This document shows positions 6,471 to 14,794 of a stretch of 33,296 nucleotides of DNA, one piece after another. The stretch is from Acidobacteriota bacterium (lineage in GTDB: Bacteria > Acidobacteriota > Vicinamibacteria > Vicinamibacterales > Fen-181). The notes beneath the pieces were generated by a model, which saw nothing but the letters and a program-made list of their open reading frames with translations, was not told where the DNA came from and ran no database searches. Numbering within the stretch: position 1 is the stretch's first letter; each line of letters opens with the position of its first letter. The position numbers were made by a program, and so were the translations under genes. The DNA lies in NCBI GenBank assembly GCA_017883185.1, contig JADGOB010000032.1, positions 1 to 33,296 of the forward strand, in the 5' to 3' direction.

Positions 6471-7694
6471 ATGCGAGTCGGTCGCCAAGAACTCCTCCTC
6501 ATCGTCGGCCTCATCATCGCGCTGTCCGTGGCATTTTCCGGGCAGGTGGCGAACGTGATCCAGGCGGCACGGGACTTCGAAGGCGCGCATCGCCTCGGAC
6601 TCCTGCCGGGACTGGTGATCGCGGCGGTGTCCCTCCTCGTCTTCCTCCAGGGAAAACGGCGGCAGTTGCAGGAACGTGCGACGGCGGTTGCCGGCGAGGC
6701 CAGCAAGGCGCAGGAACGCGCGCACGAGCTCGAGCGCCTGGTCACGTTCTGGCAGGCGCTGACCCAGTCGTTCGACCTCGACGCCATCCGCGACGTTGTT
6801 CAGCAGTACCAGCCCGAGATTACCGGGAGCCACGACGGGTGGGTGGTGACGGGCACCGAAGGCAACTGGAAGTGCGTGCTCGGCCCGACGACCGTGCAGA
6901 CCGGGCGCGGCGAGATGAGCGTCACGGACCTGGCGTTCGAGGCGCTGGCGCAGTCGGGGCTGTCCGCCAAGCCGGACGGCATCGACCACGAGGGCCAGGT
7001 GTGCTTCCCGATGATCGCGGCCGGGAGGAGTCTGGGCGTGCTGGGCGTGCCCGCTGCCGCGTCGTCGCTCACGCCCGCGAGGCGCCTGATCGTCGGCGCC
7101 GCCGCGGCGCTACTCGGCGTCTCCGTCCGCAGCGTCTACCTCCTGCAGGAAGTCCGCGAGAGCAGCCTCCGCGATTCGTTGACGGGCTGCGTCAACCGGG
7201 CGTACGCGATGGAAGTGGTGGCTACCGAGCTGATGCGGGCGCGCCGGTCGCACCTGCCGGTGGCGCTGATCATGTTCGACGTCGACCGCTTCAAGTCGAT
7301 CAACGACCGCTACGGCCACCTGTGCGGAGATGCGGTGCTCGCCGAGGTGGGCGCGAAGATGCGGGCGTCGTTGCGCTCCAGTGACCTGAAGTGCCGTTAC
7401 GGCGGCGAGGAGTTCCTGATCCTGCTGCCCGAGACGCCGCTCGACGATGCGCATCGGGCGGCCGAGACGCTGCGCCGCGAGTTCTCGGAGCTCGAGATCC
7501 AGTGGAACGGCCGGGTCATCCGGGTCACCAGCAGCTTTGGCGTGGCCTGCGCGCGCCCCAATGAAATCGACCCCACGCCAGTCATCGCCCGCGCGGACGA
7601 GGCGCTCTACCGCGCCAAGCGCGCAGGACGTAACTGCGTCCGCGTGGCGGACGATCCCCCTGCCGTCGTGACATCGACCGGCCACGTGGCGTAA
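6471..7694 (+). CDS. Membrane-anchored GGDEF diguanylate cyclase
   Basis: This 407-residue protein should make cyclic di-GMP from two GTP at the inner membrane. Two hydrophobic segments (about 8-23 and 44-60) are followed by a short coiled-coil-like stretch (about 62-92), a GAF-like sensory region (about 95-225) and a GGDEF domain (about 230-395). The signature is GGEEF (311-315), an active variant, preceded by DVDRFKSINDRYGHLCGD. The product-inhibition site RSSD (302-305) lies five residues before GGEEF, so feedback control by cyclic di-GMP should be intact. The ATG at 6471 begins 20 bases after the terminator T-tract. The upstream frame is open but would run through the terminator, so I reject a longer start. 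No EAL or HD-GYP phosphodiesterase is in the window. Confidence 0.92.
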   Translation: MRVGRQELLLIVGLIIALSVAFSGQVANVIQAARDFEGAHRLGLLPGLVIAAVSLLVFLQGKRRQLQERATAVAGEASKAQERAHELERLVTFWQALTQSFDLDAIRDVVQQYQPEITGSHDGWVVTGTEGNWKCVLGPTTVQTGRGEMSVTDLAFEALAQSGLSAKPDGIDHEGQVCFPMIAAGRSLGVLGVPAAASSLTPARRLIVGAAAALLGVSVRSVYLLQEVRESSLRDSLTGCVNRAYAMEVVATELMRARRSHLPVALIMFDVDRFKSINDRYGHLCGDAVLAEVGAKMRASLRSSDLKCRYGGEEFLILLPETPLDDAHRAAETLRREFSELEIQWNGRVIRVTSSFGVACARPNEIDPTPVIARADEALYRAKRAGRNCVRVADDPPAVVTSTGHVA

Positions 7695-7715
7695 TCCCGG
7701 GCAAGGCTGACGGCG

Positions 7716-7961
7716 ATGCCACCCGCTCGTCGCCCGCCCGCATCTTCACCGCCCGCGCTCGCCTATGCCGCCTGGGTGGCCATCTGCGTGGTCTGGGGCA
7801 CCACGTATCTCGGCATCCGGATCTGTCTCGAAACGATGCGAGATGCTGTTTGGCGGCCTGGTGCTGACCGTGATCGGGACAGCCGCTGGCGAATGGCCTC
7901 GAAGGGCATGCCTGGAGGCGAACCGATCGAAGAGAGCGGCCAGAAGAGGTAGAGGCAGGGT
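7716..7961 (+). pseudogene. EamA/DMT-type transporter remnant
   Basis: The frame starting at 7716 reads AYAAWVAICVVWGTTYLGIR, the first membrane helix and WGT(T/S) motif of EamA drug/metabolite transporters. It then loses similarity after CLETM. A second frame just downstream reads MLFGGLVLTVIGTAAGEWPR, which looks like an internal helix of the same family. A full transporter has about 300 residues and ten helices, so what remains is one helix joined to an internal piece by a deletion and frameshift. The remnant runs into the start of the HD-domain gene at 7962. Confidence 0.6.
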
Positions 7962-8924
7962 ATGCTGATCCCAATGCTGCCACCTATTCGCCAGCTCACT
8001 CCGGATTCTTCCGGCCTTGGTTTCTTCATCTGCACGCAGAAGGACGTCCGTCCAGGCCGCAACGGCGAGTTCCTGTCGCTCATGCTGCAGGACGCCACCG
8101 GTCGCATCGTCGGCCGCGTGTTCGACGACGTCGAGAGGTTGAAGGGAGAATTCGACGCTGGCGAGTTCGTGAAGGTGAGGGCGAGGGCCAACCTCTACAA
8201 CGATCGGATGCAGCTCATTGTCGAGAACATCCGGCGCGTCCATCCCGAGCAGGACCGCAAGGACGGGTTTCGCGAGGAAGACTGCGTCATCTCGTCCGTC
8301 CGGGAGGTGGACGAGATGTGGGCAGAGCTGCAGGGTCTGATTGCGAACGTCGGCAACCCGTTCATCAAGCAGTTGCTCGAGAAGATCGTCTGCGCGAACG
8401 AGGCGAAACTGCGCCTGTGGCCGGCGGCGCAGACGCTTCACCATGCCTACCGCGCAGGCTTCCTGGAGCACGTGCTCCAGATGGCGGCGGTGGGCGAGAT
8501 GCTCGCGAGGGCGTACAACGCCGACGCGGACGTCATCCTGGCGGGGGCGCTCCTGCACGACATCGGGAAGCTGCAGGAGCTCGACTACGAGGTGGCCACG
8601 AGCTACTCGCGCGAGGGTCGGCTGCTCGGTCACATCATGCTGGGATCGACGCTGGTGCGGGACGTGGCGCTGACAATCGACGCGTTTCCGCCGCTGTTGC
8701 TCTCTGAGATTCAGCACCTGATCCTGTCCCACCACGGCTGCCTCGAGTACGGATCCCCGGTGACGCCGATGACGGTCGAGGCGTTCATCCTGTCGTTCAT
8801 CGACGACATGGACGCGAAGATCAATATGGTGCGCCAGGCGATCCGTGACGACACGGGCGACGGCGAGTTCACCGGGTATCACTCGCGGCTGGAGCGGGTG
8901 TTCTGGAAGGGCGCGGGCCGCTGA
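7962..8924 (+). CDS. YhaM-like OB-fold/HD-domain 3'-5' exoribonuclease
   Basis: The 320-residue protein has an N-terminal OB-fold (about 15-95; GEFLSLMLQDATGRIVGRVF, VKVRARANLYNDRMQLIVENI) and a C-terminal HD hydrolase domain (about 150-305). Visible metal-site candidates are His160/161, His170, the HD pair at 199-200 in GALLHDIGKLQEL, a His in LGHIML, the histidines of LSHHGCLEYGS and the Asp residues of SFIDDMDAK. This order matches YhaM/Cbf1, which trims RNA and single-stranded DNA from the 3' end. An ATG four codons further in (MLPPIRQL) is an alternative start; AGGCAGGG lies before the first. Its neighbours are unrelated and the FabZ-like gene is convergent. Confidence 0.88.
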   Translation: MLIPMLPPIRQLTPDSSGLGFFICTQKDVRPGRNGEFLSLMLQDATGRIVGRVFDDVERLKGEFDAGEFVKVRARANLYNDRMQLIVENIRRVHPEQDRKDGFREEDCVISSVREVDEMWAELQGLIANVGNPFIKQLLEKIVCANEAKLRLWPAAQTLHHAYRAGFLEHVLQMAAVGEMLARAYNADADVILAGALLHDIGKLQELDYEVATSYSREGRLLGHIMLGSTLVRDVALTIDAFPPLLLSEIQHLILSHHGCLEYGSPVTPMTVEAFILSFIDDMDAKINMVRQAIRDDTGDGEFTGYHSRLERVFWKGAGR

Positions 8925-8948
8925 CCGGTTTCGGCAGCCAGGGTGCGA

Positions 8949-9422
8949 TCAGGATGGTGCGGTGGCCGGCTTCGCCGATATCGCTCCGCCAAGCGAGAAG
9001 GTCATCGTCCCGGCTATGACCACCTTGCCGTTGACCCGCGCGACGCCGCGGAGGACACCCATGCGGCTGCGGAGGCGGAGGACGGTGGCCTCGATCTCGA
9101 CGACGTCGCCAGGGTGGACCGGCCGCTTGTAGCGCACGCGGTCGATCCCCATGAAGAAGATCAGTTTCTCCCGATTCTCGGGCTTCGCGAGGATCAGGAT
9201 GGCGCCAACCTGGGCGACCGCCTCGGTCAGGATCGTCGGTGGCACCACGGGCGCCTCGCCTGGGGTATGCGACAGGTGACGCTCGTTCAGCGACACGTTC
9301 TTGATGCCGACAATCCGCTTGTCCTGTTCGAACTCGGTGATCCGGTCGACGAGCAGAAATGGATAGCGATGCGGAAGAATCCGCTCGATCGCGGCGTAGT
9401 CCAGGGGAAGCTGCAAGTCCAT
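8949..9422 (-). CDS. fabZ: FabZ-like 3-hydroxyacyl-ACP dehydratase
   Basis: This 157-residue hot-dog protein should remove water from 3-hydroxyacyl-ACP in fatty-acid elongation. The N-terminal motif LPHRYPFLLVDRI is typical of FabZ, as is VHPGDVVEIEA further on. The active-site segment is altered: family members usually read GHFPGRPVMPGVL, and this one reads SHTPGEAPVVPPTIL with one extra residue. The catalytic pair seems kept as His52 and Glu67 (TEAVAQ). I take the ATG at 9422 (MDLQLPLDY); the frame stays open 30 codons further, but that stretch runs through the promoter region shared with the divergent phosphatase gene. No lpx or other fab gene is adjacent. Because of the motif changes the substrate is less sure than the family. 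Confidence 0.85.
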   Translation of the reverse strand: MDLQLPLDYAAIERILPHRYPFLLVDRITEFEQDKRIVGIKNVSLNERHLSHTPGEAPVVPPTILTEAVAQVGAILILAKPENREKLIFFMGIDRVRYKRPVHPGDVVEIEATVLRLRSRMGVLRGVARVNGKVVIAGTMTFSLGGAISAKPATAPS

Positions 9423-9461
9423 AAGGCGGAAGCTCTCCAAGCCCGACAACGAATTGAGAAG

Positions 9462-9467
9462 TATAAT
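9462..9467 (+). promoter_or_regulatory. -10 element in the divergent fabZ / phosphatase region
   Basis: A perfect TATAAT lies 40 bases before the ATG at 9507, in a short A/T-richer patch of the 84-base divergent spacer. I see no good -35 box. Transcription from it would leave a ~33-base leader. Confidence 0.4.
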
Positions 9468-9506
9468 CCGGTTGGTTTGCCCGAGTCTCGAAGTTCCTGA
9501 ACCGCC

Positions 9507-11333
9507 ATGCACTCACTTTCGCCGGATCCGTCCGTTCCTCCCGCCGACCCGACCGCCGCGACGCCTCCTCGCCCGAGCGACCAGCAGCTCCTGACCACGC
9601 TGTTCGACCTCGGCCGGCAAGTGACGTCGGTGCTCAACCTCGACGAGCTTCTGCAGCGCATCCCGCAGCTGATCAGCCGGCTCACCGAATTCACCGCGTT
9701 CGCGGTCTACCTGATCGACGAACGCCGCGGCGACCTGTACATCGCGTACTCGATCGGCTACCCGGAAGACCGCGCCCGGACCGTCAGGCTCAAAGTGGGC
9801 CAGGGGATCGTCGGCTCGGCGGTCTCCGGGGAGCAGCCGGTCCTGGTGCACGACGTGCTGGCCGACCCGCGCTACGTGGAAATCGTGCCGGGCACGCGGT
9901 CGGAGCTGGTGGTGCCGCTGCGGCGGAAGGGCAAGATCATTGGCGCGCTGAACCTGCTCAGCCCGTCCGTGTCGCAGTTCACCGAGCTGGACGAAGCAAT
10001 CCTCCGGCAGTTCGCGGCGGCCGTGGCCGTCGGCATCGAGAACGCCCGCCTGTTCGAGCGTGAACGGCAGTACGCCGAGATGCTCGAGACGCTGGCCGAG
10101 ATCGGGCGCGAGGTGTCGTCGATCCTCGATCTGGACGCGCTCCTCACGAGGCTCGCGCAGCTCACCAAGCGGGTGATCGAGTACCGGACGTTCGGGATCC
10201 TGCTGGTGAACTCGGCGACCAACGAGCTGGAGATGAAGCTCGCGTTGAAGTACGACGAGCAGACGACGGTGGCGCCCGTGAAGATGGGACGCGGCCTGGT
10301 GGGCTACGCGGCGCAGCACAAGGAGATCGTCCTCGTGCCGGACGTGGAGGCCGACCCGCGCTATGTGAAGGTGGTGGACGACGTCCGGTCGGAGCTGGTG
10401 ATCCCGCTGCTCGTGAAGGACCGCTGCATTGGCGTCATCGATCTCGAGAGCCCCGAGCTCGACGCGTTCACCAAGAGCCACGTGGAGGTGATGACGCTGC
10501 TGGCGAGCCAGGCCGCGGTCGCCATTGAGAACGCGCGGCTGTACGAGACGATCCTCGCCAACGAGGCGCGCCTCGCGGGCGAGCTGCGATTCGCGCAGCG
10601 GGTCCAGGCCGCGCTGCTGCCGAGTGAGCTGCCGAAGCGGATGAAAGGCGTGGACGTGGCCGCGCGGTTCGCGCCGGCGCGGGAGCTGGGCGGCGACCTG
10701 TACGACTACCTGTCGCCGGAGGCCAACTGCCTGGTCGTGACCGTCGGCGACGTGTCCGGCAAGGGTGTTCCGGCCGCGCTCTACGGCGCGTTCGCGGGCG
10801 AGTTGATCCGGTCGCGCACGTTCAGACGCCGGTTCGCGCCCCACGGGTTCGGGCCGGCCACGGTGCTGTCGTCGGTCAACACCATCCTCGACGAGCGGCA
10901 GCTCGAGGAGTACTACTGCACGCTCTGCTACGCGGTGTTCGATCTCAAGCGGCGATCGGTGGTGCTGTCCAACTCGGGCCTGCCGTACCCGATCCGCTGC
11001 TCCGGCGACGAATGCTCCCCGGTCGAGATCGCCGGCGTGCCGCTCGGCTTGTTCGCCGGGTCCACCTATGACGAGGTGACGTTCGACCTCCACCGCGACG
11101 ACGTGTTTGTGTTCTGCACGGACGGCGTGTTCGAGGCGATGAACGGCCAGGGGGACGAGTTCGGATCGGCGCGACTCCTCGAGGTGATTGGCCAGGCGCG
11201 CGCGCTCCCGGCCCGCGAGATCGTGGATCGGATCTTCGCGGCCGTCGAGGAGTTCCGCGGCGGCGAACCGCCGAACGACGACATGACGGCGGTCGCGATC
11301 AGGATCACGGGAGAGGACCCGACCCGTTATTGA
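9507..11333 (+). CDS. GAF-GAF-PP2C (RsbU/SpoIIE-type) serine phosphatase
   Basis: The 608-residue cytoplasmic protein has two GAF sensor domains in tandem (about 40-185 and 205-350), each ending in the VAIENARLFE/VAIENARLYE helix, then a short linker (LRFAQRVQAALLPSELP) and a PP2C-type phosphatase domain (about 375-605). The metal-binding motifs are complete: GGDLYDYL, GDVSGKGVPAAL, FCTDGVFEAM and PPNDDMTAVAI. Such proteins dephosphorylate anti-sigma-factor antagonists (STAS proteins) in partner-switching pathways, with GAF ligands or redox state as input. No STAS or anti-sigma kinase gene is in the window, so its target is elsewhere. The two GAF domains resemble each other strongly (both have DVxADPRYVxxV and RSELVxPL), which suggests internal duplication. 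Confidence 0.92.
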   Translation: MHSLSPDPSVPPADPTAATPPRPSDQQLLTTLFDLGRQVTSVLNLDELLQRIPQLISRLTEFTAFAVYLIDERRGDLYIAYSIGYPEDRARTVRLKVGQGIVGSAVSGEQPVLVHDVLADPRYVEIVPGTRSELVVPLRRKGKIIGALNLLSPSVSQFTELDEAILRQFAAAVAVGIENARLFERERQYAEMLETLAEIGREVSSILDLDALLTRLAQLTKRVIEYRTFGILLVNSATNELEMKLALKYDEQTTVAPVKMGRGLVGYAAQHKEIVLVPDVEADPRYVKVVDDVRSELVIPLLVKDRCIGVIDLESPELDAFTKSHVEVMTLLASQAAVAIENARLYETILANEARLAGELRFAQRVQAALLPSELPKRMKGVDVAARFAPARELGGDLYDYLSPEANCLVVTVGDVSGKGVPAALYGAFAGELIRSRTFRRRFAPHGFGPATVLSSVNTILDERQLEEYYCTLCYAVFDLKRRSVVLSNSGLPYPIRCSGDECSPVEIAGVPLGLFAGSTYDEVTFDLHRDDVFVFCTDGVFEAMNGQGDEFGSARLLEVIGQARALPAREIVDRIFAAVEEFRGGEPPNDDMTAVAIRITGEDPTRY

Positions 11334-11576
11334 TCGCGCGGAACCGGAGCCCTGCCAGGCATTCGAGGTGCGCCGTTGCCAGCGCCTGCCTGTGTTGTTC
11401 GTGCACCCCGCCGATTCCGCGCGACTGCCCGTCAATATATCAAGACCTGTGCCGCATCCCGTGGGAGAGAATTCGGCCACTTTCGTGCGGCTCACTTCAC
11501 ACTTCACCCGGGCCGTCCTGTCGCGGGGACGCAGGGATGACCTCTCCAGATGGCTTCGTGGTTGAATCCCGGGGGG

Positions 11577-12854
11577 CTACGGCGTCGTCGTTTCGGCGAC
11601 GAGCGTGGCCAACTGGGCGGCGATGATGGTTGCGACGGCCTGAACAGCGGGGCTCACCTCGGCGCCGTGACGGATCTCGGCGGCCACCGCCCCCACGCAA
11701 CCGCTGGCGGCGTTGATGGGCGTGACGACCGCGCCGTTGCGGTCCTTGCCCCCGCGCACCACTTCCATCTGGCCCGTGCGGTAGGCCACCGACACCGCGT
11801 TCTCAGACCGACCGGCCAGCGACTTCATCTTGGCCAGCGTGTGGTCGCTGTAGCCGTGGCTCGCTGCCGGCCGCAACACGGTTCCACCGGGCTCCGCGAT
11901 CCACAGCACGATCCCCGACGCGTCGATCAATTCCGCCGCTCTGGCCAGCAGGCCGGGCAGCTCGTTGCCGTCTTTCACCCGCGCCAGGTCGGTGCACAAG
12001 CGTGCCGCCTCGGCCAGGTCCACCTGGGCCTCGGTGTTCAGGCGAAGCTGCGATTCGCGCTGCAGGTCGTGGACGATCTCCTCCTCCGACTCATGCGGAC
12101 GTTCGGGTGGCACGTCGGCCGATGCCGGAGGGGAGTTGCGCTGGATGTCCAGGTCGAATCCCGAGCGACCCAGGGCGTTCAGTTCGACCGGGGAGGGAAC
12201 GGCCAGCGACAAGCCGAGGCCAACCGTCGGAACTGCCGGATCGGACGCTGCGGGCTGGACCTGCCCGGCGCGCGGCAGGAGGATCAGCAGCACGAGCAGC
12301 GTCAACGCCGCGGCGCCAAGCAGTGCGTAGGCTTCGATCAGCCGCACGCGCGCGGCCGATCGATCGACTGCCAGCGCCTCGGAAGGCGCCACGCTGGACA
12401 GGGCTGCCGAGGCGGTCGAGAGATACTGCGCCGCGTCGCCAAATGAGATGGAGGATGCAGTGAGCGGCTGGTTGCTGGCGAGGAGATCCCGCACGCGGTC
12501 ACTCGTGCGGGCAAAGGAGGCGAGCGCGTCGGTAGCGGCGGTCAGATCCTGCGCGGCTTCAGACGCGAGCGGGCCGCTGCCCAGCTTCTTCAGGGCGTCG
12601 GTCGCATCCTGGGCCAGTGCTGCGACCTTCGGCACCCAGTACGACGGGTCCTGGCCGTAGGCCACCATCCCGGTCTGCGCCCCGCGCAGGTCGCCAATCA
12701 TCGCCTGCGCGCGCCCGGCGTCGCGGGTGAGCGAGACGACCGCCTCGCGCGCGGCTGCCTTCTCCTGCTCTTCCTGGAAAACGAAGAACCCGGCGGCGGC
12801 CTGCCCCGCCAGCGCAAGGACCACGAACATCGTCCTCAGGATCCGGTTCTTCAT
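11577..12854 (-). CDS. Membrane-anchored sensor with periplasmic helical region and GAF domain
   Basis: The 425-residue protein starts at the ATG at 12854 (MKNRILRTMFVVLALAGQAA); the longer upstream frame is Arg/Pro-rich and overlaps nuoG, so I reject it. One membrane helix at 8-27 and a second at about 170-190 (LLGAAALTLLVLLILLP) flank a helical, Ala-rich region that should be periplasmic, like a four-helix-bundle sensor. After a ~100-residue linker, a helical stretch leads into a GAF-type domain (about 285-420; ASGIVLWIAEPGGTVLRPAA). No kinase, cyclase, phosphatase or methyl-accepting output is visible. It may signal through a partner. It lies 67 bases downstream of nuoG on the same strand, with no evident functional link. 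Confidence 0.75.
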   Translation of the reverse strand: MKNRILRTMFVVLALAGQAAAGFFVFQEEQEKAAAREAVVSLTRDAGRAQAMIGDLRGAQTGMVAYGQDPSYWVPKVAALAQDATDALKKLGSGPLASEAAQDLTAATDALASFARTSDRVRDLLASNQPLTASSISFGDAAQYLSTASAALSSVAPSEALAVDRSAARVRLIEAYALLGAAALTLLVLLILLPRAGQVQPAASDPAVPTVGLGLSLAVPSPVELNALGRSGFDLDIQRNSPPASADVPPERPHESEEEIVHDLQRESQLRLNTEAQVDLAEAARLCTDLARVKDGNELPGLLARAAELIDASGIVLWIAEPGGTVLRPAASHGYSDHTLAKMKSLAGRSENAVSVAYRTGQMEVVRGGKDRNGAVVTPINAASGCVGAVAAEIRHGAEVSPAVQAVATIIAAQLATLVAETTTP

Positions 12855-12921
12855 GACGCGACCGTCATACCACCACGGGATACCGGACGCAAGGCGAAAA
12901 GCCGCCGGATCCGTCGTTCTA

Positions 12922-14697
12922 CTACTTCGACGTCGGTTCGGGATTGTCCTTGAACTTGGCCGGCAGCCGCTCCTTGAACATCCTGTCCCACTTCCAGCGC
13001 TCGGACGGGTTGGACGTCTGGAGCCACGTCCGCGCCACCATCGGCCGGGCGAACGCGACACTCGCGAGATCGGCGTAGCCAGGACGGGCCGGCATCGCTG
13101 CCGCAATATCCGCGCGAACGCGGGCGGAGCTGGTGTAGCTCAGGGCGACACCGAGCGTCACCGCCACGTTCACGAGGATCTGAGAGTCCTCCATCGCGTC
13201 GCCTGGCGGCGTGATCGCCTGGGCCGTCGCCTGCACCCGACCCTGATCGTTGGCATAGCAGGCGTCCTTCTCGAGGCAGCTGGCGCCCGGCAGCACGAAG
13301 TCCGCCGCGCGCGCGAGGTCGGTCAGGAGGATCCCCTGCACCGCGAGTACCGTGATCTTCCCGGCCTGTCGGGCGTCGATGAGCCACGACACGTCGCCAA
13401 TCGACCCCGCCGGGCCAGGGTCGAGCACGTAGACCGCCTGGACCTCGCCCTTCTCGATTGCCTGCCGCAGTCCGGACAGGTCCGCCGCGCCGGTCTCACC
13501 TGCGACCGCCTGGAGGCCGAGATCCCTCACACCGTTCAGGTTCGGCGCATCCAGCGCCGGCACGACGAAGCGCGTCTTTGCCGACTGCTTCTTCTCGCTC
13601 ACGCGCCAGCCGATCGCGATCTTCTGATCGGCGCTCTCGCCCTGCAGGCTCCGCGTGATCTGCCCGAGCAGGGCCAGCTCTTCGAGCGACGCGTGCGCGG
13701 ATGAGAGAAAGCGCAGGCTTGCGCGCGACGCCTCGTTGGTCGCGCCCACCGCCTCGCGCAGCTTCACCAACAGGTCGTGCCAGCCGACCGGTTGGAGGGC
13801 GCCCGTTCCGTCCCGCATCAGCGGGCGCTGGAGCCGGTCGTCCCCTTCGACGAAGTGATAGTCGAAGCGGCCGATGTCGCACATCCAGTACTCGTTGACG
13901 TCCGGGTTGAAACGGGGCGTGATGCGCGCGATCCGCGGCCCCTTCGCCCACTCGGGCTTGGCCCGGAGCCACGCGGTCGTGCTGCATCCCTTCGAACACA
14001 GCGTGCAGATGGTGTCCACCGCGGTCGGGTTGTCCCACGGCCGCGACTTGAACCGGTAGTCCTTTGTCGTGATCGCGCCGACCGGGCACACGTCCATCAG
14101 GTTGCCGCTGATCAGCGAGTGCACGCCCTCTTCCTGGAAGGTCACGATCTGGCTGCCGTAGCCGCGGTCCTGGATCGAGATCTGGGCGTCGGCGGCCACC
14201 TCGCGCATGAACCGCACGCAGCGCGTGCAGAGGATGCAGCGGTTGCGGTTGAGCATGAGGGTCGGGCCGAAATCGACGTCGCCCTTCACGCCCTCGCCGT
14301 CGAAGACGCGCCTGGGGAAGTCCATCCGGCTCGCATCGGGGCCGAAGGCATACGAGTAGTCCTGCAGCGGACACTCGCCGCCCTTGTCGCACACCGGGCA
14401 GTCGAGCGGGTGATTGATCAGCAGGAACTCGAACACGGACGCGCGCGCCGAGATGACCTCCGGCGACCGTGTATCCACCACCATCCCGTTGGTGCACATG
14501 GTCGAGCAGGCGGTCTGAAGTTTCGGCATCTTCTCGATGCGGACAATGCAGACGCGGCACGAGCCATCAACCTCGAGCGCAGGGTGGTAGCAGTAGAACG
14601 GGACATGGATGCCGGCCTCGATGGCGGCCTGCAAAACGGTCTTGCCCTTTTCAACAGTCAGGGCATGACCGTCGATCGTGACATCGACGGTTTCCAT
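12922..14697 (-). CDS. nuoG: NADH-quinone oxidoreductase subunit G (NuoG)
   Basis: This 591-residue iron-sulfur subunit of complex I carries electrons from NuoF toward the quinone site. The ligands are all visible: [2Fe-2S] Cys36, Cys47, Cys50, Cys64; the His-Cys3 cluster His96, Cys100, Cys103, Cys109; a [4Fe-4S] set Cys154, Cys157, Cys160, Cys204; and the extra N7-type set Cys231, Cys234, Cys238, Cys273. The C-terminal half is a molybdopterin-oxidoreductase-like domain (VLPGASCLEKDACYANDQGRVQ) without cofactor ligands expected. E. coli and Thermus NuoG are longer (about 780-910 residues), so this is a compact form. No other nuo gene adjoins it: the membrane GAF sensor is downstream and the M1-like peptidase upstream. 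Confidence 0.95.
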   Translation of the reverse strand: METVDVTIDGHALTVEKGKTVLQAAIEAGIHVPFYCYHPALEVDGSCRVCIVRIEKMPKLQTACSTMCTNGMVVDTRSPEVISARASVFEFLLINHPLDCPVCDKGGECPLQDYSYAFGPDASRMDFPRRVFDGEGVKGDVDFGPTLMLNRNRCILCTRCVRFMREVAADAQISIQDRGYGSQIVTFQEEGVHSLISGNLMDVCPVGAITTKDYRFKSRPWDNPTAVDTICTLCSKGCSTTAWLRAKPEWAKGPRIARITPRFNPDVNEYWMCDIGRFDYHFVEGDDRLQRPLMRDGTGALQPVGWHDLLVKLREAVGATNEASRASLRFLSSAHASLEELALLGQITRSLQGESADQKIAIGWRVSEKKQSAKTRFVVPALDAPNLNGVRDLGLQAVAGETGAADLSGLRQAIEKGEVQAVYVLDPGPAGSIGDVSWLIDARQAGKITVLAVQGILLTDLARAADFVLPGASCLEKDACYANDQGRVQATAQAITPPGDAMEDSQILVNVAVTLGVALSYTSSARVRADIAAAMPARPGYADLASVAFARPMVARTWLQTSNPSERWKWDRMFKERLPAKFKDNPEPTSK

Positions 14698-14790
14698 GGT
14701 GTTTCGATGATATCACGCAGGGGGAAGGCGGACAGGCGGACAGGCGGGCAGGCAGGCGGAGACACCGTAGGGGCGACCGGCCGGTCGCCC
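14698..14790. repeat. GC-rich short tandem repeats between nuoG and the M1-like gene
   Basis: This 93-base spacer holds repeats of AGGCGGAC / AGGCGGGC (about 14727-14760), then the left part of the 28-base palindrome described separately. I see no coding potential. A promoter for nuoG is not evident. Confidence 0.6.
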
Positions 14791-14794
14791 CTAC
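14767..14794. repeat. REP-like palindrome, GTAGGGGCGACC type
   Basis: Arms GTAGGGGCGACC (14767-14778) and GGTCGCCCCTAC (14783-14794) enclose GGCC, so the whole 28 bases are a perfect palindrome. It overlaps the stop codon of the M1-like gene (TAG, complement of 14791-14793). Related palindromes with a GTAGG(G/A)GCG arm lie near 20545 and 29221. Confidence 0.85.

Noticed and set aside
9513-11507. Long minus-strand frame opposite the GAF-GAF-PP2C gene
   Set aside because: Its composition (Arg/His/Val/Glu repeats) is that of a reverse-strand shadow, and the plus-strand gene has complete motifs.
11334-11576. Gene or RNA between the two convergent signalling genes
   Set aside because: I found no recognisable frame, hairpin with T-tract, or tRNA-like arm; a GGTTGAATCCC near 11562 is not part of a cloverleaf.
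12855-13106. Longer N-terminus for the membrane GAF sensor
   Set aside because: The extension is Arg/Pro/Ser-rich, overlaps nuoG and would bury the membrane segment that starts at MKNRIL.
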